From: Lepidonotus clava
Lineage: Eukaryota; Annelida; Polychaeta; Phyllodocida; Polynoidae
DNA length: 64,000 nt
Reading direction: 5' to 3'
Assembly (NCBI GenBank): GCA_936440205.1
Contig: OW387146.1
Coordinates: forward strand, 23,312,458 to 23,376,457
Below the pieces are notes generated by a model, which was not told the DNA's origin, did no database searches, and worked only from the letters and a program-made list of their open reading frames with translations. The translations under genes and the position numbers were made by a program. Shown here one piece after another: positions 34,401 through 46,296 of the stretch (its first letter is position 1; each line of letters starts with the position of its first letter).

Positions 34401-37400
34401 ACCCACAAGGTAAGGGGGGAATATAACTATAGTGATACGGCCTGCCCACCTCCTGTACGACCCGCAAGGTAAGGGGGGAATATAACTATAGTAATACGGC
34501 CTGCCACCTCCTGTACGACCCGCAAGGTAAGGGGGGAATATAACTAGAGTATTACGACCCGCCCACCTCCTGAACGACCCGCAAGGTAAGGGGGGAATAT
34601 AACTGTAGTAATACAGCCTGCTCACCTCTTGTACGACCCACAAGGTGAGGAGGGAATAACTGTAGTAATACGGCCTGCCCACCTCCTGTACGACCCACAA
34701 GGTAAAGGGAAATGTAACTAGTAATACTGTCCACTCACAGAGTTCTGTATGGACTGATTTTCTTCGATCTCGTACGACCTTCATTGCACAGTCAGAATTC
34801 GTATGGCGAGTGGCTATTGTGAAGGAATGAGGGGACTATCATAGCGGCTAGGTGAGAAAAAAAAATTATGATCGGGGTTTTCCACTTTTTTTCCATATTG
34901 GTCCACTGTGAAGGAGTATTAGTCATTGACCTACTAAATGCTATAGGGAAAAACAATGTTTTTAAAGTTATTTCATTTGATCTTTTTAGATAAATAATTT
35001 CTTCTTGTACAAGCAAAATAAAAGGTTTACTATAAAAATTCCTGGTTTTACATGGAGGGAACAGAAATCTTAATTTTCTTTAATCTTCAATCTTTTAAAT
35101 TATTTTAAATTTTCAGGTGTTGCAGAAGATGGACGCGAGCATCAGCACCTGGGAATGTACGCCAGTCGGCGCCACATGTACGGACTGGTCGAACAGGAGG
35201 GTAAGTGAACTACGATAATGATAAAATTTGAAATAGATAGTACTAGCCCCTGAAAATCCTCTTTTCTTCTTATTACCTTTACTAGACGCTTTTAGATAAA
35301 TTCCAGATATTGTAATTTGTTTTAGTATGTAAAGTCTTGCTCATGTACTGACGCGAATGGTCAGTCCAGACTTTAACTTAGCCATTCTCGTGTAGAACTA
35401 AGACTCAGGGCTAAGAGTGTTACTCTCTGGGCTAGGTTTGGATAGTGGATAAGGGCAGCATTAGGCAAGCATATGTAAATGTATCTAAGGCGCAGCACTC
35501 AGCAGAGCGCTACGCACTGTCAATGGTTAAACATCCTGGGTTGATCAGTACCCTTAGGATTGTTCATTGTCAATGGGAGTTCATGTGACTGGTATCTACG
35601 TATTGGACTTGATAAACTTATTCCTTTCATGCGAGTGTTATGTCCATCAAAATGCGGAACTATGTTATGGATCAGACTAGTAGCTAGTTAATATCTATAG
35701 GAGCATACAGTAATGACACATAAATAGCAACCTAACATTAAATGGATATTAAACCTCTATAGTTCACTCTTGTTTCAGTGGCCCACCACCGGGAGCAGGG
35801 TAGTCATGACCAACAGACGCTGTTTGACATGTGGACTGGGGACATCAGCGACACGCTTCAGATGGCTGCTGACAGAGGGCAGCTTAGCGACTGGTTAATG
35901 GCCCTCGCACCCTCCGGTAAGGGCTCAAACCCTAATATTCCACTATTATATTCCACTATGCAGTATTCGAATTGTGCTGGGCATTATTTGTGTGTATTGA
36001 AAGAAAGTGTTTGTTATGAAAAACATATACAATACTGGACCGAAATAATATAACGTTGGCCCCTGGAGCAAAAGTCAGTGTATACTTCCTGAATCAGTAT
36101 GTCAGAAATATTTAAATGAGCTACTGAAATGGAATGAAATCTCATTTGAATATTTCGGACATACTGATTGACCACGGCTCAGCCACTGTATCTCCACTGA
36201 TTTAACACTGAAAACCTACTGCAAACTCACACTGATTCTCCACTCAGTAGCCACTGAATTTCCACTGCTTTTTGTTGCGGGTGCGCAATTACGGTATGTG
36301 TTTCCAACATTGCCATCGGTAAACTTAAAATATCATTTGTAGTCTTCTGGACAAGTTTGCAATCAAGCTGATATCAGTGGTAGATTCAGGGGGAATGACT
36401 GGGGGGAGGGGGGGGGGGGGTGGGGGTGCCCCCTGCTTTTTCAGCCAAATTTAGATTTATTTATTGTGAAAATCTGGGGGCAAAAGGGGTATACTCCCCT
36501 TTCTATTAACCCACCCCTACTTTATCAAAAAAGCTGGAACTGCAACTGGACTTCATGTTAGTCAAATAATTCTTACATTTTATGACTCTGTCCCCAGTGT
36601 CCCCTCAGAAGTGGCGCCACCTATGTGAACGCTACGCGGACCAGCTCCAACAAGAGGGTCACGTGACCAAGGCGGTCACCTTTCTACTGAGTGCGGGGAA
36701 GACGTATGAGGCCATAAACCTGCTCAAAGAACACAAACTCTACAAGTAGGTTGAAAAATGTCTCTTTTTTTCTTTTTTTGTTGAATTCTGTTCTTTTTAG
36801 TTTCTGAATAGTGCATTATTTGTCCAAACTCTACTGGTAGGTCAAACGATGTTTCTTTGTTTCTTTTCATAAAAAAGAAAAAAATTATTTAAAAAAAAAA
36901 AAATCTTTGTTTCTTTTTGTGTGGTTACAGGCAGATTAAGTGAATAAGGAAAAAGGCACTTACATATAAACTTACATTTATCTCTTATGATACATACCAA
37001 CACCAACCTCTGACAATGCATATTTCTAATCATACTGTGGCAATTGCTGCTACTAACCCAAGATGAAAGGAGGAAAACAAAATATCAGCAAATTCTACAT
37101 CTATAGTTCATTCTACTTTGATTTCAATAAATAGCAGAAATAATAATCCCATGTTCTTTGCGTGCTAACAGGGAGGCGGTGAGTCTGGCCAAGCTGCGTC
37201 TGTCACAGTACGACCCCGCGGTGGAGGAGCTGTACATGGCCTGGGCCGAGCAACTCAGTAACGATGTCTGCCACGAACAGGCCGCCAAGTGGTGAGTTCA
37301 GTTTTAAACACATCATGTTTTAAGCATCTTTGGGGACTAGCCATGGTCCTTGGGCATTAAACTTGAAGTCATAGCAGAAATTTCATTATATGTAGGTAAA

Positions 37401-40400
37401 GACACACTACTTATCAAAAGCATGATGGGCCCTTGTTTCCCTAATTCAAAGAAAGATTCAGAATCATTGAAAATTCCATATTAGTGAGGCAAGAATAAAT
37501 AGTCTTAACAAACCATACTTACAATATTGTAATCTTAATTTTCTTCATCAGATTTCCCATCTTTTTACATGCCTAATGCCTCTTCATGTTAGTATTTGCA
37601 GTTTTAGAATTATCTAAAATTACTATTCATCTGAAGTATGGATCTTTCCACAGACGATGACTAACATCCCTAGAAATATATCAAATTTGTCTGCTAGATA
37701 CACTTTCGTCATATTATTTCACTCTGAAAAGTATCTTTGTATAAAATCATATATATCTAACTTTTTCTATTGAGTTAATGCCTGGCATGACCCTAACTCC
37801 TGCTGTACCTGTTTTTCTCAGTTATCTGGCGGCTGGCCGACCCCTTGATGCCGCTCGGTCATTGGCCCGTCGGGTTGACCTTTCCGCACTGCGGGCTGCC
37901 ATAGAGATAACATGTCTAGCCAATGAGGAGATGGCTTTTAAAGCCTATGGCAACAAGTACATCCAGCAGTGTCAGCTGCATGCTGATTGGTTGGGAGCGG
38001 CTGAAGTAATTGCCATGGACCCTTGTTTTAAGGTCTGAACTGTTTAAGTTATTTCATGAGGAGTAAAAACTAAAGGTTATGCAAAGTGATCACTAGAAGG
38101 CAATAAATGAGCAAAAAGTCTTGACTGAATGAACTCGTATTAAAAATGATAACAAAAAGAAAAATTAAAAAAAAATATATAAAAAGAAATATAAATAAAA
38201 ACATAGAATCAATGTAGCCTATTTGTGTCAGTGAATTGGAAGGGTAGGAAACGCATCGTAAATGCATGCAAACAAACTGGAAACGCGACTTTAAAAAATG
38301 CAAAAAGTTTGGAAATAATATACATGCATGATGTGTTTTTGTAAGTAGCTATGGTAGACTTTGAATTCAGAGATGCCACTTTTCCGTATAAATACGGATT
38401 TCCGTATTTTTGGCTTTGGCAGCAAGTTTTCTTTAAAGTGCCATCATTTTAGAAGGAATATATTCTTGTATTAAATTTCTCGTAACACTAAATAGGCTGC
38501 CTTATTTGTTTTCATATCAAAATACGGAAATGTGGTTCTGTATTTTTCATGTTTGAAGAGTGACATCTGAGAGAAAACATTTTTATTAGTGTGGATATGA
38601 GTTAAAAAAAGAATCACATGTTCATTTGCTCAGCAAATCTAGGAAACTCTAATAGTCCTCAGGATTTTGATTAATATTTTCTGTTTTTATTTCTGCAGAA
38701 CCAAAGAATTCTGCTCTTGACCCATGAAGTCCTGGTGCGCCAGCTGACCAAACTTGGCCTCTACAAAGGCCAGGATCTGGAGAACTCCACCTCAGCACTC
38801 AAAGTCAAGACCACCCCAGGGGAGTCCCGGTGTGAAGAGTTACCAAGTAAGTGAATAAATATAGAATAAAGATGTCACATAAAAATTTAACAAGAGACGG
38901 ATTTTATGTCTATGTTGCCAGGCACTACCACGCTCCGTCAAAATAAATCATATTAAAATTTAAATGAGAGGCCTTTAATGCTGATAGCAGGAATATTGGT
39001 CTTTCATGCTAAATTTCCTGTTACATTTCCAATTAATTTCAAGAAATGACCTTGTAAGATAGGACCTCCAGTGAGATATATTGAAAAAGTTATTTCTAAA
39101 CGTTTTGCTCATGGACACAGTACTAGCCTGAAATCTAAATGAGTAACTTGCTTTCCAGACAATAAATCAATTTTTACTGAAACAGAAATTACAAAGAATT
39201 TTGTATCTGGGTCTGCATATGTCTCTTCTAGTATGGTACTAATATAAGAAGAACCGTGGAGGGCCTCCGAGGCTGTGTGTACGCCCCATAGGGAATCGTC
39301 ACGACCCGAGGGTGAAGTCCAATGGTTGTATGATTCCCATGGGTCGTACACACAACCTCCGGATGCCCCCCGCGGTTCTTTTATGTTTTTTCACCCATAC
39401 AAGATTCCAAAATTCATGAAAATACTGTAAACAAGGAGCGGTATGTACAACCTGTCACTACGCACTGACCCTTATATGCACTGCTCGTAGGCCGTGCGGG
39501 TGATAAAACTTATCATCCTCAACAATCAAAAGAATGAAATATCTTTGGCCAAGTTAGAATGAAGGCTAGATAATGTAAGCATCCTTCCCTCCAAGGATAA
39601 AAGACATGCTAAAATAATACAAAACCCTATGCTTAATCTTGCAGAGTTCCTGTTGGATCCTATGTGTGCTGACCCGCTCTGTCCGTGGCCGATGACGCTG
39701 GTAGAGGAGGAGCCGGCCGTACTGTACCTCATACGCACCTGGTTGAGGCAGGATGCAATCGACCTCCGGGCAGACACTCTCAACTCAGTCTACCTTCAGC
39801 TGTCAACACTGCGCAATGACCAACAGAGGCAATCCACAGGCAAAGAGGTAAGACAGGAGAGATGGCATTAATTCGCGCCCGTTTCCACATTAATTTTCAC
39901 CAGTCTACCTCATGAATGTTTGGTTAAAGCATAGCCAATAAAATGAATTTTATCAATAAGTTGTTTCACAAACTACCCTCAACATTGATGCTACATTGCA
40001 TTGCAGTTTCTCATTAATCAGAAATATGTCCTGATATCAGTTGATCTTAGTTGGTTAGGACAAGGGGCTTTGTAGAGGAATGTTATTACCTAACATACTG
40101 GAATCCTGAATAGATAAGACAGCTTCCTAGAGACCAGTGAAAGTAATGTTAGCATAGCTGCATTTTAGATTTAGAGAAACCCTCCAGATAGCCCATATGT
40201 ACTGATTATGACTAAATAATGAGTGGTTTAATAGAATGTCCAAGATCTACACCAGTGAGACCACTAACAGTGCAGATGACCTTAACTTTCTGCATTGCTG
40301 ATTTGAACAGTGATAACGGAAAATTCTGCACTCCGTGACCAAAAAGGGTCATTGGCCTTCTCATTGTAAACATAAAGCCATATTACACTATGTTTCGGGT

Positions 40401-42681
40401 CACATTTGTGTTGGGTCGCGTTGGCCAACGCGTCTGATTCGCGTCAATTTACAGACTTGTTGAATCTTGAATGCGACCCAACACGTTGGGTAAAACCACC
40501 AAACACGAACATGGACCTGACCCGTGGCTTAATTAGGGCTTAACCCAAAAAATAGTTAACATTTCTGTGTCCATTCAACAATTATGTCTTTTTCTTTCAT
40601 ACAGTTGCTGCTTGATCTTGCCCTTGACATTACATTAGGAGCCTTATGCCTACTCCTATCAAACACAACCATGGCGGCCAACTGGTGGGTAGCTACCATG
40701 GAAACGTGTCAGCGAACTGGTAATGCAGATATCCTTCAAGGCCTATGTCGTTTGCTTCTGCCACAAGGTAACTAATCTTTAACCACTTTCAGTTTTCTTT
40801 ATGTTGGTGAATAAGTTTGTTCTCCACACTGTTTGTTTGTTACTTATTTGCCATATTTGTGGTTTGAAAATTATTTTTATTGTGATACTTATGAGTTTGT
40901 TAGAGACTATTTGCTCATAGGTAAGATTTGATCATTGTAAGATAATTTTTCACTCTGTATTTCAACTCATCCTGATTTTAGAAGGAAAACAAGATCAAGT
41001 GCTTAAAATATGGTCCAAGACATGTATGGTTAAGATATCAATCTTATTTTTGATTTTAGGGAGATTCAGTTTGGACCAACTGCAACAACAAGTGATTGCC
41101 ATGAAGATGGTGGTCATTGATGACCTGACTGCCTCTAGTCCTCTCCCTGTCAGTAAGGCATGCATGAAGTTCAGAATGCCCTCATGCCCAGGCCAAGAAG
41201 ATGCCAATTCTGAAGCCATCTCTTCAACAAAACATATTTGCACTGTGGCAGACTGCCTTGGTGCCTTCTATTGTATTGCAGTTCTGGACAAATGGTTGTC
41301 TGACATATCAAAACCCTCAGCAATGCAAAGTCAATCTCAGCAGGTGTGCCAAAATGAAGATTTACATGTGCAGTCTTCCAACACAGAGACTTGTGAGGAT
41401 AAGTCAAGAAGAGCAATGTCAAATGGGGATATAAAGGAGACCCTTTCAGAGAAGCCAGATGGAGATAGTTCACTATCTGAGCTGCCTTCACGTGAGAAGA
41501 TCTACAGTTTATGTCAAGTTCTACTGTTTGACATTCAGGTCAAGCGCAATCGCTTGATGGCCATCTTGGAAAGAATTGAGAAAGTAGCAAATGAAAAGCA
41601 TTATGCATTGCAGTCTTGCAATGGCAAACTAGCCTCCATAGCAGAAAACAGTACTGAAGGAGATGTAGTGAAAGAAACCATTCCTGAAAGACTTCTGTCT
41701 TGTAGCACTGTTCCCATCCTCAGAACTGTCAGTGGGGAATACCTCAACATGGAATCAGGAGTGGAAAGTGAGGGCTTGGCTGGGGAGGACACTCCAGCCA
41801 AAGGGTCATTTGATGCAGGTAGTGGTGGAGAAGACGAAGTGTGCATCATGCACGAACCCGCGTGCAGCGATGCAAAGAAGAAGTCATTAACAGCTAGTCA
41901 AAGCAGCAGTCTTGAAAACCCAGCTATCAAGGTCTGTCATGTGAATAACATCACCAAAGACTCTCAACCAAAGCCAGATGAAAGTCATTCTAGATTGTTT
42001 TCTGAGGGCAGTGAGGAAGATGTGGTCATTGATCAAAAGTACAGTGGAGAAGATGTTTCAGTGAGCATCCTGGATGAGGAGCAGGCTTGGGCAAGTCAGC
42101 AGCTCAAAGAGATGTCCGCTTTTGTCACGGTGAGAGGAAGTTTTATAATTTTTTCGTTATATCTAACATAGCGAAGGTTTGAAGTGTACCTCTTTCTTGA
42201 AGTTCTACAAATTCTTTTTACAACTGGGGCATTGTCCTTGCAGTGATGATATTGCTATTCAAATATAAATATATTGCCTAAGGGGATGTGTCAGGTAACA
42301 GGGGACCAAAATTTAACTAACCAAGTGAAAGAACTGGCTTTCATAATGTAGTTACATTAGGGGTTCAAACGATCGACATCTCGATAATCTTGAGACCTTT
42401 TACAGTCAAAGTAAGAAGAGTGTAAAGAAGTAATATAAGTTATAAGCTTAGGTAAATGTAACAGTTGATACATTTCCTGAGAGTCTAGAAATAATTATTT
42501 AAAATATTTGCTTTAATTTCAGAGTTGCCCATTTCCTGACCCACTCCAGTCAGCTGAGCTACTTCTAAAGTTCCTGAAACAGTCACCAGAGGGATGCTCA
42601 CTCTTTAAACAAGTGTATGAGTGGGCCAAGACTAACTCATTCCTCTCTACTCATATGGAGATGTTCAAGAAATACGAATGA
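23131..42681 (+). CDS. GEMIN5: Gem-associated protein 5 (Gemin5), 26 coding exons
   Basis: Complete gene, 5007 nt of coding sequence, 1668 residues (human about 1508). Gemin5 binds the m7G cap and Sm site of pre-snRNAs and delivers them to the SMN complex for Sm-core assembly; it also binds ribosomes and mRNAs. Exons: 23131-23439, 24012-24193, 25156-25298, 26160-26382, 27010-27172, 27787-27880, 28363-28478, 28848-28933, 29467-29674, 30285-30358, 30628-30821, 31199-31338, 31795-31969, 32432-32653, 33517-33621, 34104-34232, 35117-35200, 35779-35916, 36598-36745, 37172-37291, 37822-38032, 38699-38846, 39645-39847, 40605-40767, 41060-42129, 42523-42681. All introns are GT/AG and phases close. Hallmarks include SPSWYC (cap-binding Trp-Tyr), [21 protein letters not shown] and [12 protein letters not shown] at 23131 aligns with the human start. 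Confidence 0.96.
24592..25012 (+). mobile_element. tRNA-derived SINE with inserted hairpin, GEMIN5 intron 2
   Basis: The head TGGTCCAGTGGTTAGCATC resembles a tRNA A box, and AGATTCGATTTTGG 45 bases on is a worn B box. The body TAGATTCAGTCATACAGCTG and tail AAACTCCAACA with ATC-rich repeats match the copy at 45903-46130. Between body and tail this copy holds extra hairpin-forming DNA, including a 15-bp stem CCTTAGTTATGGTCA at 24847-24884. Confidence 0.65.
25318..25494. mobile_element. Short inverted-repeat element, GEMIN5 intron 3
   Basis: It begins CAGGGGCAGATACAG and ends with the complement CTGGATCTGCCCCTG, one mismatch. About 177 bp, lying just after the exon 3 donor. CAGGGG-type ends are common in hAT-derived MITEs, but no clean 8-bp target duplication is visible, so the family is uncertain. 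Confidence 0.6.
25733..26020. mobile_element. hAT-like MITE with central TA microsatellite, GEMIN5 intron 3
   Basis: Ends are CAGGGATGGAC and GTCCACCCCTG. Flanking octamers CGAGTCAG (25725-25732) and CCGGTCAG (26021-26028) agree at 6 of 8 positions, like a worn 8-bp target duplication. Several GGGCCCCTAGATTTT blocks in both orientations fill the arms. A (TA)n tract at 25902-25930 sits in the middle. No coding capacity. Confidence 0.65.
27901..28165 (+). mobile_element. Foldback repeat family FB (copy 1), GEMIN5 intron 6
   Basis: The first about 148 bp are a palindrome opening AATATAAGAAGTCCC and closing GGGTCTTCTATATT, with an inner GC-rich stem GGACAGCCCGCGGGCTTTG. The second part starts TTATTACCC and ends GCGGGTGATAAA, again inverted. 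Copies of the same plan lie at 39240-39508, 47230-47377 and, reversed, at 60804-61062. No coding capacity. Confidence 0.75.
28848..31969 (+). CDS. GEMIN5: GEMIN5 exons 8-13: second WD40 propeller (residues about 411-702)
   Basis: Six exons continue the double propeller. Strong matches to the vertebrate protein are [81 protein letters not shown] and [12 protein letters not shown]. Exon 12 has two in-frame acceptors six bases apart (exon from 31199 or 31205), so isoforms with or without two residues are possible. Phases after exons 8-13 are 2, 0, 2, 1, 0, 1. Confidence 0.93.
32432..34232 (+). CDS. GEMIN5: GEMIN5 exons 14-16: basic linker (residues about 703-854)
   Basis: Exon 14 begins with a Lys-rich stretch ([15 protein letters not shown]), matching the KPKKKKK-type linker after the propellers in vertebrate Gemin5. 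Exon 15 is a low-complexity acidic piece. Exon 16 encodes the conserved turn into the helical domain ([14 protein letters not shown] ... [13 protein letters not shown]). The exon 16 donor at 34233 is copied downstream by a minisatellite. Reading through it gives a stop at 34247-34249. Confidence 0.88.
32700..32800 (-). mobile_element. tRNA-related SINE head (relic), GEMIN5 intron 14
   Basis: On the minus strand TGGTGTAGTGGTTAGAACCC is an A-box-like start and GTGGGTTCGAATCTTG is a good B box, about 40 bases apart as in a tRNA. The body after it is short and is not matched elsewhere in the window. It lies about 50-150 bp after the exon 14 donor. It could also be a tRNA pseudogene; acceptor-stem pairing is not evident. 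Confidence 0.5.
34211..34735 (+). repeat. 59-bp minisatellite duplicating the exon 16 splice donor of GEMIN5
   Basis: Nine units (spacing 59, 59, 59, 59, 58, 59, 59, 57) each contain the last 22 bases of exon 16 (CACCTCCTGTACGACCC...CAAG) and about 37 bases of intron. GT donors fall at 34233, 34292, 34351, 34410, 34469, 34527, 34586, 34645 and 34702. The first one keeps the frame with exon 17. Using any later one includes an in-frame TAA at 34247-34249. Confidence 0.93.
35117..40767 (+). CDS. GEMIN5: GEMIN5 exons 17-24: TPR-like dimerisation domain (residues about 855-1259)
   Basis: Eight exons encode a helical repeat region. Recognisable blocks include [78 protein letters not shown] and [18 protein letters not shown]. 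In human Gemin5 the corresponding TPR-like region dimerises. Exon phases are consistent throughout (1, 1, 2, 2, 0, 1, 0, 1). No frame damage is seen. Confidence 0.9.
36093..36168. repeat. Inverted repeat in GEMIN5 intron 18
   Basis: ATCAGTATGTCAGAAATATT pairs with AATATTTCGGACATACTGAT across a loop of about 20 bases; arms about 28 bp with two mismatches. It may be a short MITE or foldback. No relative was seen elsewhere in the window. Confidence 0.6.
39240..39508 (+). mobile_element. Foldback repeat family FB (copy 2), GEMIN5 intron 22
   Basis: Opens TAATATAAGAAGAACCG; its palindrome partner is CGCGGTTCTTTTATG. It then continues TTTTTCACCCATACAAG to GTGCGGGTGATAAAA. It aligns end to end with copy 1, with different palindrome interiors (this one carries GTACGCCCCATAGGG and CCCATGGGTCGTAC arms). 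Confidence 0.75.
40394..40527. repeat. Nested inverted repeat in GEMIN5 intron 23
   Basis: TTCGGGTCA near the left and TGACCCGTGG near the right are complementary. Inside them TGTGTTGGGTCGC pairs with GCGACCCAACACG. About 134 bp. It looks like a short non-autonomous DNA element, with an unclear end and no coding content. Confidence 0.5.
41060..42681 (+). CDS. GEMIN5: GEMIN5 exons 25-26: C-terminal region
   Basis: Exon 25 is unusually large for this gene (1070 bp) and mostly encodes Ser/Glu-rich, probably disordered sequence with an [20 protein letters not shown] helix in the middle. It accounts for most of the extra length over the human protein. Exon 26 encodes the conserved [18 protein letters not shown] ending, parallel to the human WPFPDVLECCLVLLLI segment, and stops at TGA 42679-42681. 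The human C-terminus holds non-canonical RNA-binding sites (RBS1/RBS2). Whether that activity is kept in the diverged exon 25 cannot be judged by eye. Confidence 0.88.
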
Positions 42682-45600
42682 GATGTTCAAAGTACAAATG
42701 AAACCATCTATTGAAACACCTTTTACAGTATTCTCTGCTGAAATTCTGAGTAGTGAAACTACAACTGTTTGTTAGCATATTTCAAACAGATATTTATTTT
42801 TCATTTCATCAGTAATAAGAATTCTTCTGAGACAAAGATACACTGCTTAGCAGCTTATATTCATGTACAAGAATACCTTTCTTCCAATCAACATATAAAA
42901 AGTTTGCTTATTTTTCCAGCAAGCTGAAAGTAATGTATTAAAAAAGAGGAGGTATCACCCTAAGGCCTTTCTCTTAAAGAAGGTGTAGCATCCTCTGGTC
43001 ATTAGTTTCTGCCACCATGAGCTTACCGATGGTATAGCACGCTTCGTGTTTTGCACTGTTGAGACATAATCAGATGACCTTATTAGTTACATCACAAATA
43101 TTCTGTGATTATCAAATGGTCACAATGTATCAATCGGTGACATGGTCAGAGCTGTTACTGCTCCTCTTAGAATTGCAAATTTCAGCACCAGTTTTTTTCC
43201 CCAGTTTTATACCATTTTCTAGTTACTATTTTGATATCTCCTTTATGCAACAACGAATCTTTTTGTTATTTTCTTTGGAGAATTGTTGAAAATAGATTAA
43301 TAATGTATACTCAGTTGCAGACAGCTGTTATTCTGCAGACTTCTTTGGTCAGCAATTCATCTGTATCTGAGAATTTATGTATTAGTTCATTATTCATAAG
43401 ATTATAGGATACTCAAGAACAAATTTGCAATGCATGGTCTAAACATGGTGCTTAAATTGGTGTGTGACATGGAACTATAACATTAATTGAAGTCTGTGTA
43501 AGTTCTGGTTACAAGAACTCTTTCCAAAGGTATATCTTATGAGATTGTTCTACTCATGAATACAGTCTTTTCATTTACACTGTAATGTTCTAGTAAAGTT
43601 TTGTGCATCATGAGATGATCAATGAGATGATCAATCATTGGTTGTAGGTTAAGCCTACAAATCAAGCATTTCTTTTGTCAGTATGTTAGTTTTGGAACTA
43701 TTTGTGCTTATAAAGTTAGGTACTGTGGTCGGGCTATCCCGAGAATAATAGTCTATAATTATATTTATATAGATTATAGATAGAATGTGATTGTTTTTTG
43801 CCAGTATGGTGCATTCCAGTTTGAAATTGTATTACGCCAGCAATTTGCCATGTTAGTTAATGTGATGGTTTGTTATACTCTGTATGTGGGTTTAGGTTAT
43901 AGATCTGTATTTAAAGGCAAAGGGAACTCTCCACTCTGGGGATGTTTGATCTGTTATAAGTGTACAAAAAGGGTGCATGGTAGAGAATGTCACCCGTTAC
44001 ACTTCGGCGATATGCATCCGCTACCCCCCTTCCAATCTCCTCTTTGACTATAGCTCGATAACTGATAACAAATTGGCAAATATTACTACACGCTTGGATT
44101 AAATACGTCAACTGACTCAAATGGTACTAGCATAAAACCAGAATGCTATAGTTGCTGTGATGATTACGAAAGAATCTGAGGTTGCAGCAGTTTTGTCACC
44201 TTGTGCGCCCCTAACTTCCACTTCTGGTTCCCCCAACTTCCGCTCCCTTATCGACAAATTACCCGAGCCTGTGTCTTGTGTGGTGCAGAGTTCTAGTTTT
44301 GAATTCATGGTGTAAAAGGTAAATTTCATTTAACTATAAGACAGCTTCCAGTTAAACAATGGTACATTGAAGGATAGTTATAGCTAGAGGTGTTTTAATG
44401 TGATTGACAAAATGTGGGTCATAAAAGTAAAGCAATATTGACATTTGTAAGTGTTTAGATTATCTTGAGAGGTATTAATGTTGCTCTTTTGTCAAATGTA
44501 TGTAACAATTGTATAACTATTTGTTAAGGTAACTGAGTTATTGTTCTCTCTATTGATGTATTACTGTTCTGGAAACTTGTAAAGGCCAACCAATGTAGTT
44601 GCCTGGCTACATTCGACTTTTTTGGCGACCACATTAACCAGTTTCAAACTTTATGAATTGATGAATGTTTTGAAAATACAAAACTAACACCTTCACCAAA
44701 GGAGCTCCTCTTAAATAGTCCAAGTTTTCTGGTCTATTTCTGTTTTTTTGCTTATTTATACAACACCAAATATAAGATGTTGATACGGCGTTGAACACTG
44801 ATAACCAACCAACCAACGAAATATAAAGCACCAAGATAAATATGTATTGTAAGTCACAGGTTAATGAAAATGAAAACATTTGAATACATAGTACTCAAAT
44901 TGGTATGTCACAATAACTGCAGAGAATTCATGTCTAGAAATTATTATTGCCTCATAATTTAGTAGACAATGCAGTTTTTGGCAACGTTAACAATTAAGAC
45001 TACCACTCATTTAAGCTAGGTACTCAGATCTTATAAACATGAATTTACTTTTGCTTTTGAAATTCATTTCCTTAGAAGGGTTTAGGGCCTTCCATGAAGT
45101 ATGTACGCATATTATCTTAAAATTCAGACCAAAGGTACATGTATAATTGATACAGCCACTACGCATTTTGTTTCTACATTGTTGCGCCCTCCTCCCTATA
45201 CACGTACATACTTAATGGAATGCCCATTTGTATTTGAAATGCTACTGATGTTTATTGAAAAGATTATTCATTGATCTTCAAACGTATTTCTGCTGATGGT
45301 ACAATAAAAGAAGTTCACCTAGAATTATATTTGTCTATCATTCAGACATACAAAATACACGATCCTTAAGGGTGAAAAGGTACATTTAACAGGGTCCCCA
45401 CTGCATAGGGAATAGAGGGAAAATGGCAAAAAGGTTCCCTGACAGGGAAAATACAAGGAATTTCATTTGGCCAGGTTATACAATTACTGATTCTAAAAAT
45501 ATTAGGGATATTTTTGCACTCAAAGGCTTTTAAATTTAAAGAACTTACAGGAAATGACACGGAAAAGTTGCTGTAGGACGGGGAAATCTCAGGAAAGATA

Positions 45601-45902
45601 CAGGGTATTTGAAATTGAAATTTCAGGGGGCCCCTGATGTAAGTACTAAAATGAATCCCACCCCCACCTATTCCTTCCTAGATCTGCCAAGCTGGCAGTA
45701 TTGTGGCATTGAACTACAATAGGTTTAATATCCAATATAAGTTGGGTGTTATTTGTAAGTTGTATAACCGTTCCCTGGATATTAGCTAGCTCCATCAGTT
45801 AATCTTTTTTCAGATTCCAAACCATGTTGCGAAAAACTAGGGTCTTCCCGCTGTATATGTTCAAATGCCGGCCTATATTGAAAACAGCTTCATGAAATAT
45901 AT

Positions 45903-46130
45903 GCACCCAGGCAGGACAGTGGTGTGGGTAACCTCCTCACCTCGCACATGGCCGGACCGGGTTCGAGCCCAGGCAGGGTTTGCCTACTACACTGCCTTGC
46001 CTTGCTGTTGTGTCCACCCCTATAGATCCAATCATAGACCTGTGAAGTCAAAAACTGGAGTTGGTCTTGATATAATATAATTGCAAAGTTGCTGAATAGG
46101 CCATAAACTCCAACACACCATCATCATCAG
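45903..46130 (+). mobile_element. tRNA-derived SINE (copy 2), intergenic
   Basis: ACAGTGGTGTGGGTAACCTC gives an A-box-like region, and GGGTTCGAGCCC is a perfect B box. The body TAGATCCAATCATAGACCTG and tail TAAACTCCAACACACCATCATC match the SINE at 24592-25012, so these are one family. Not a functional tRNA: no acceptor-stem pairing. Confidence 0.7.
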
Positions 46131-46296
46131 TGTATGGGCCTTTTGTCAGAAATAAAAATTTGAATCCCAAAATATTATAATAATTATATAGCAAAAGTAA
46201 GAACATTTGAAAAATTACCAAAATTGATGCAAAGGAACCTGGAGGACAAACCTCTAAAATAATGTTTTACCTTATAACAAATCTAGCCAAGTAAAG

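Larger units (their letters stand above)
23440..42522 (+). other. GEMIN5 introns, remaining content
   Basis: The 25 introns range from 269 bp (intron 10) to 962 bp (intron 2). Apart from the repeats listed separately, I see only AT-rich sequence, a poly-G tract near 36405-36420 and short homopolymers. Open frames inside them are short, lack known domains and are interrupted by repeats. No independent gene is supported. Confidence 0.6.

Noticed and set aside
34152-34784. Minus-strand frames rich in GRTGGG/YYYSYIP repeats
   Set aside because: They are products of the 59-bp minisatellite and antisense to the GEMIN5 intron.
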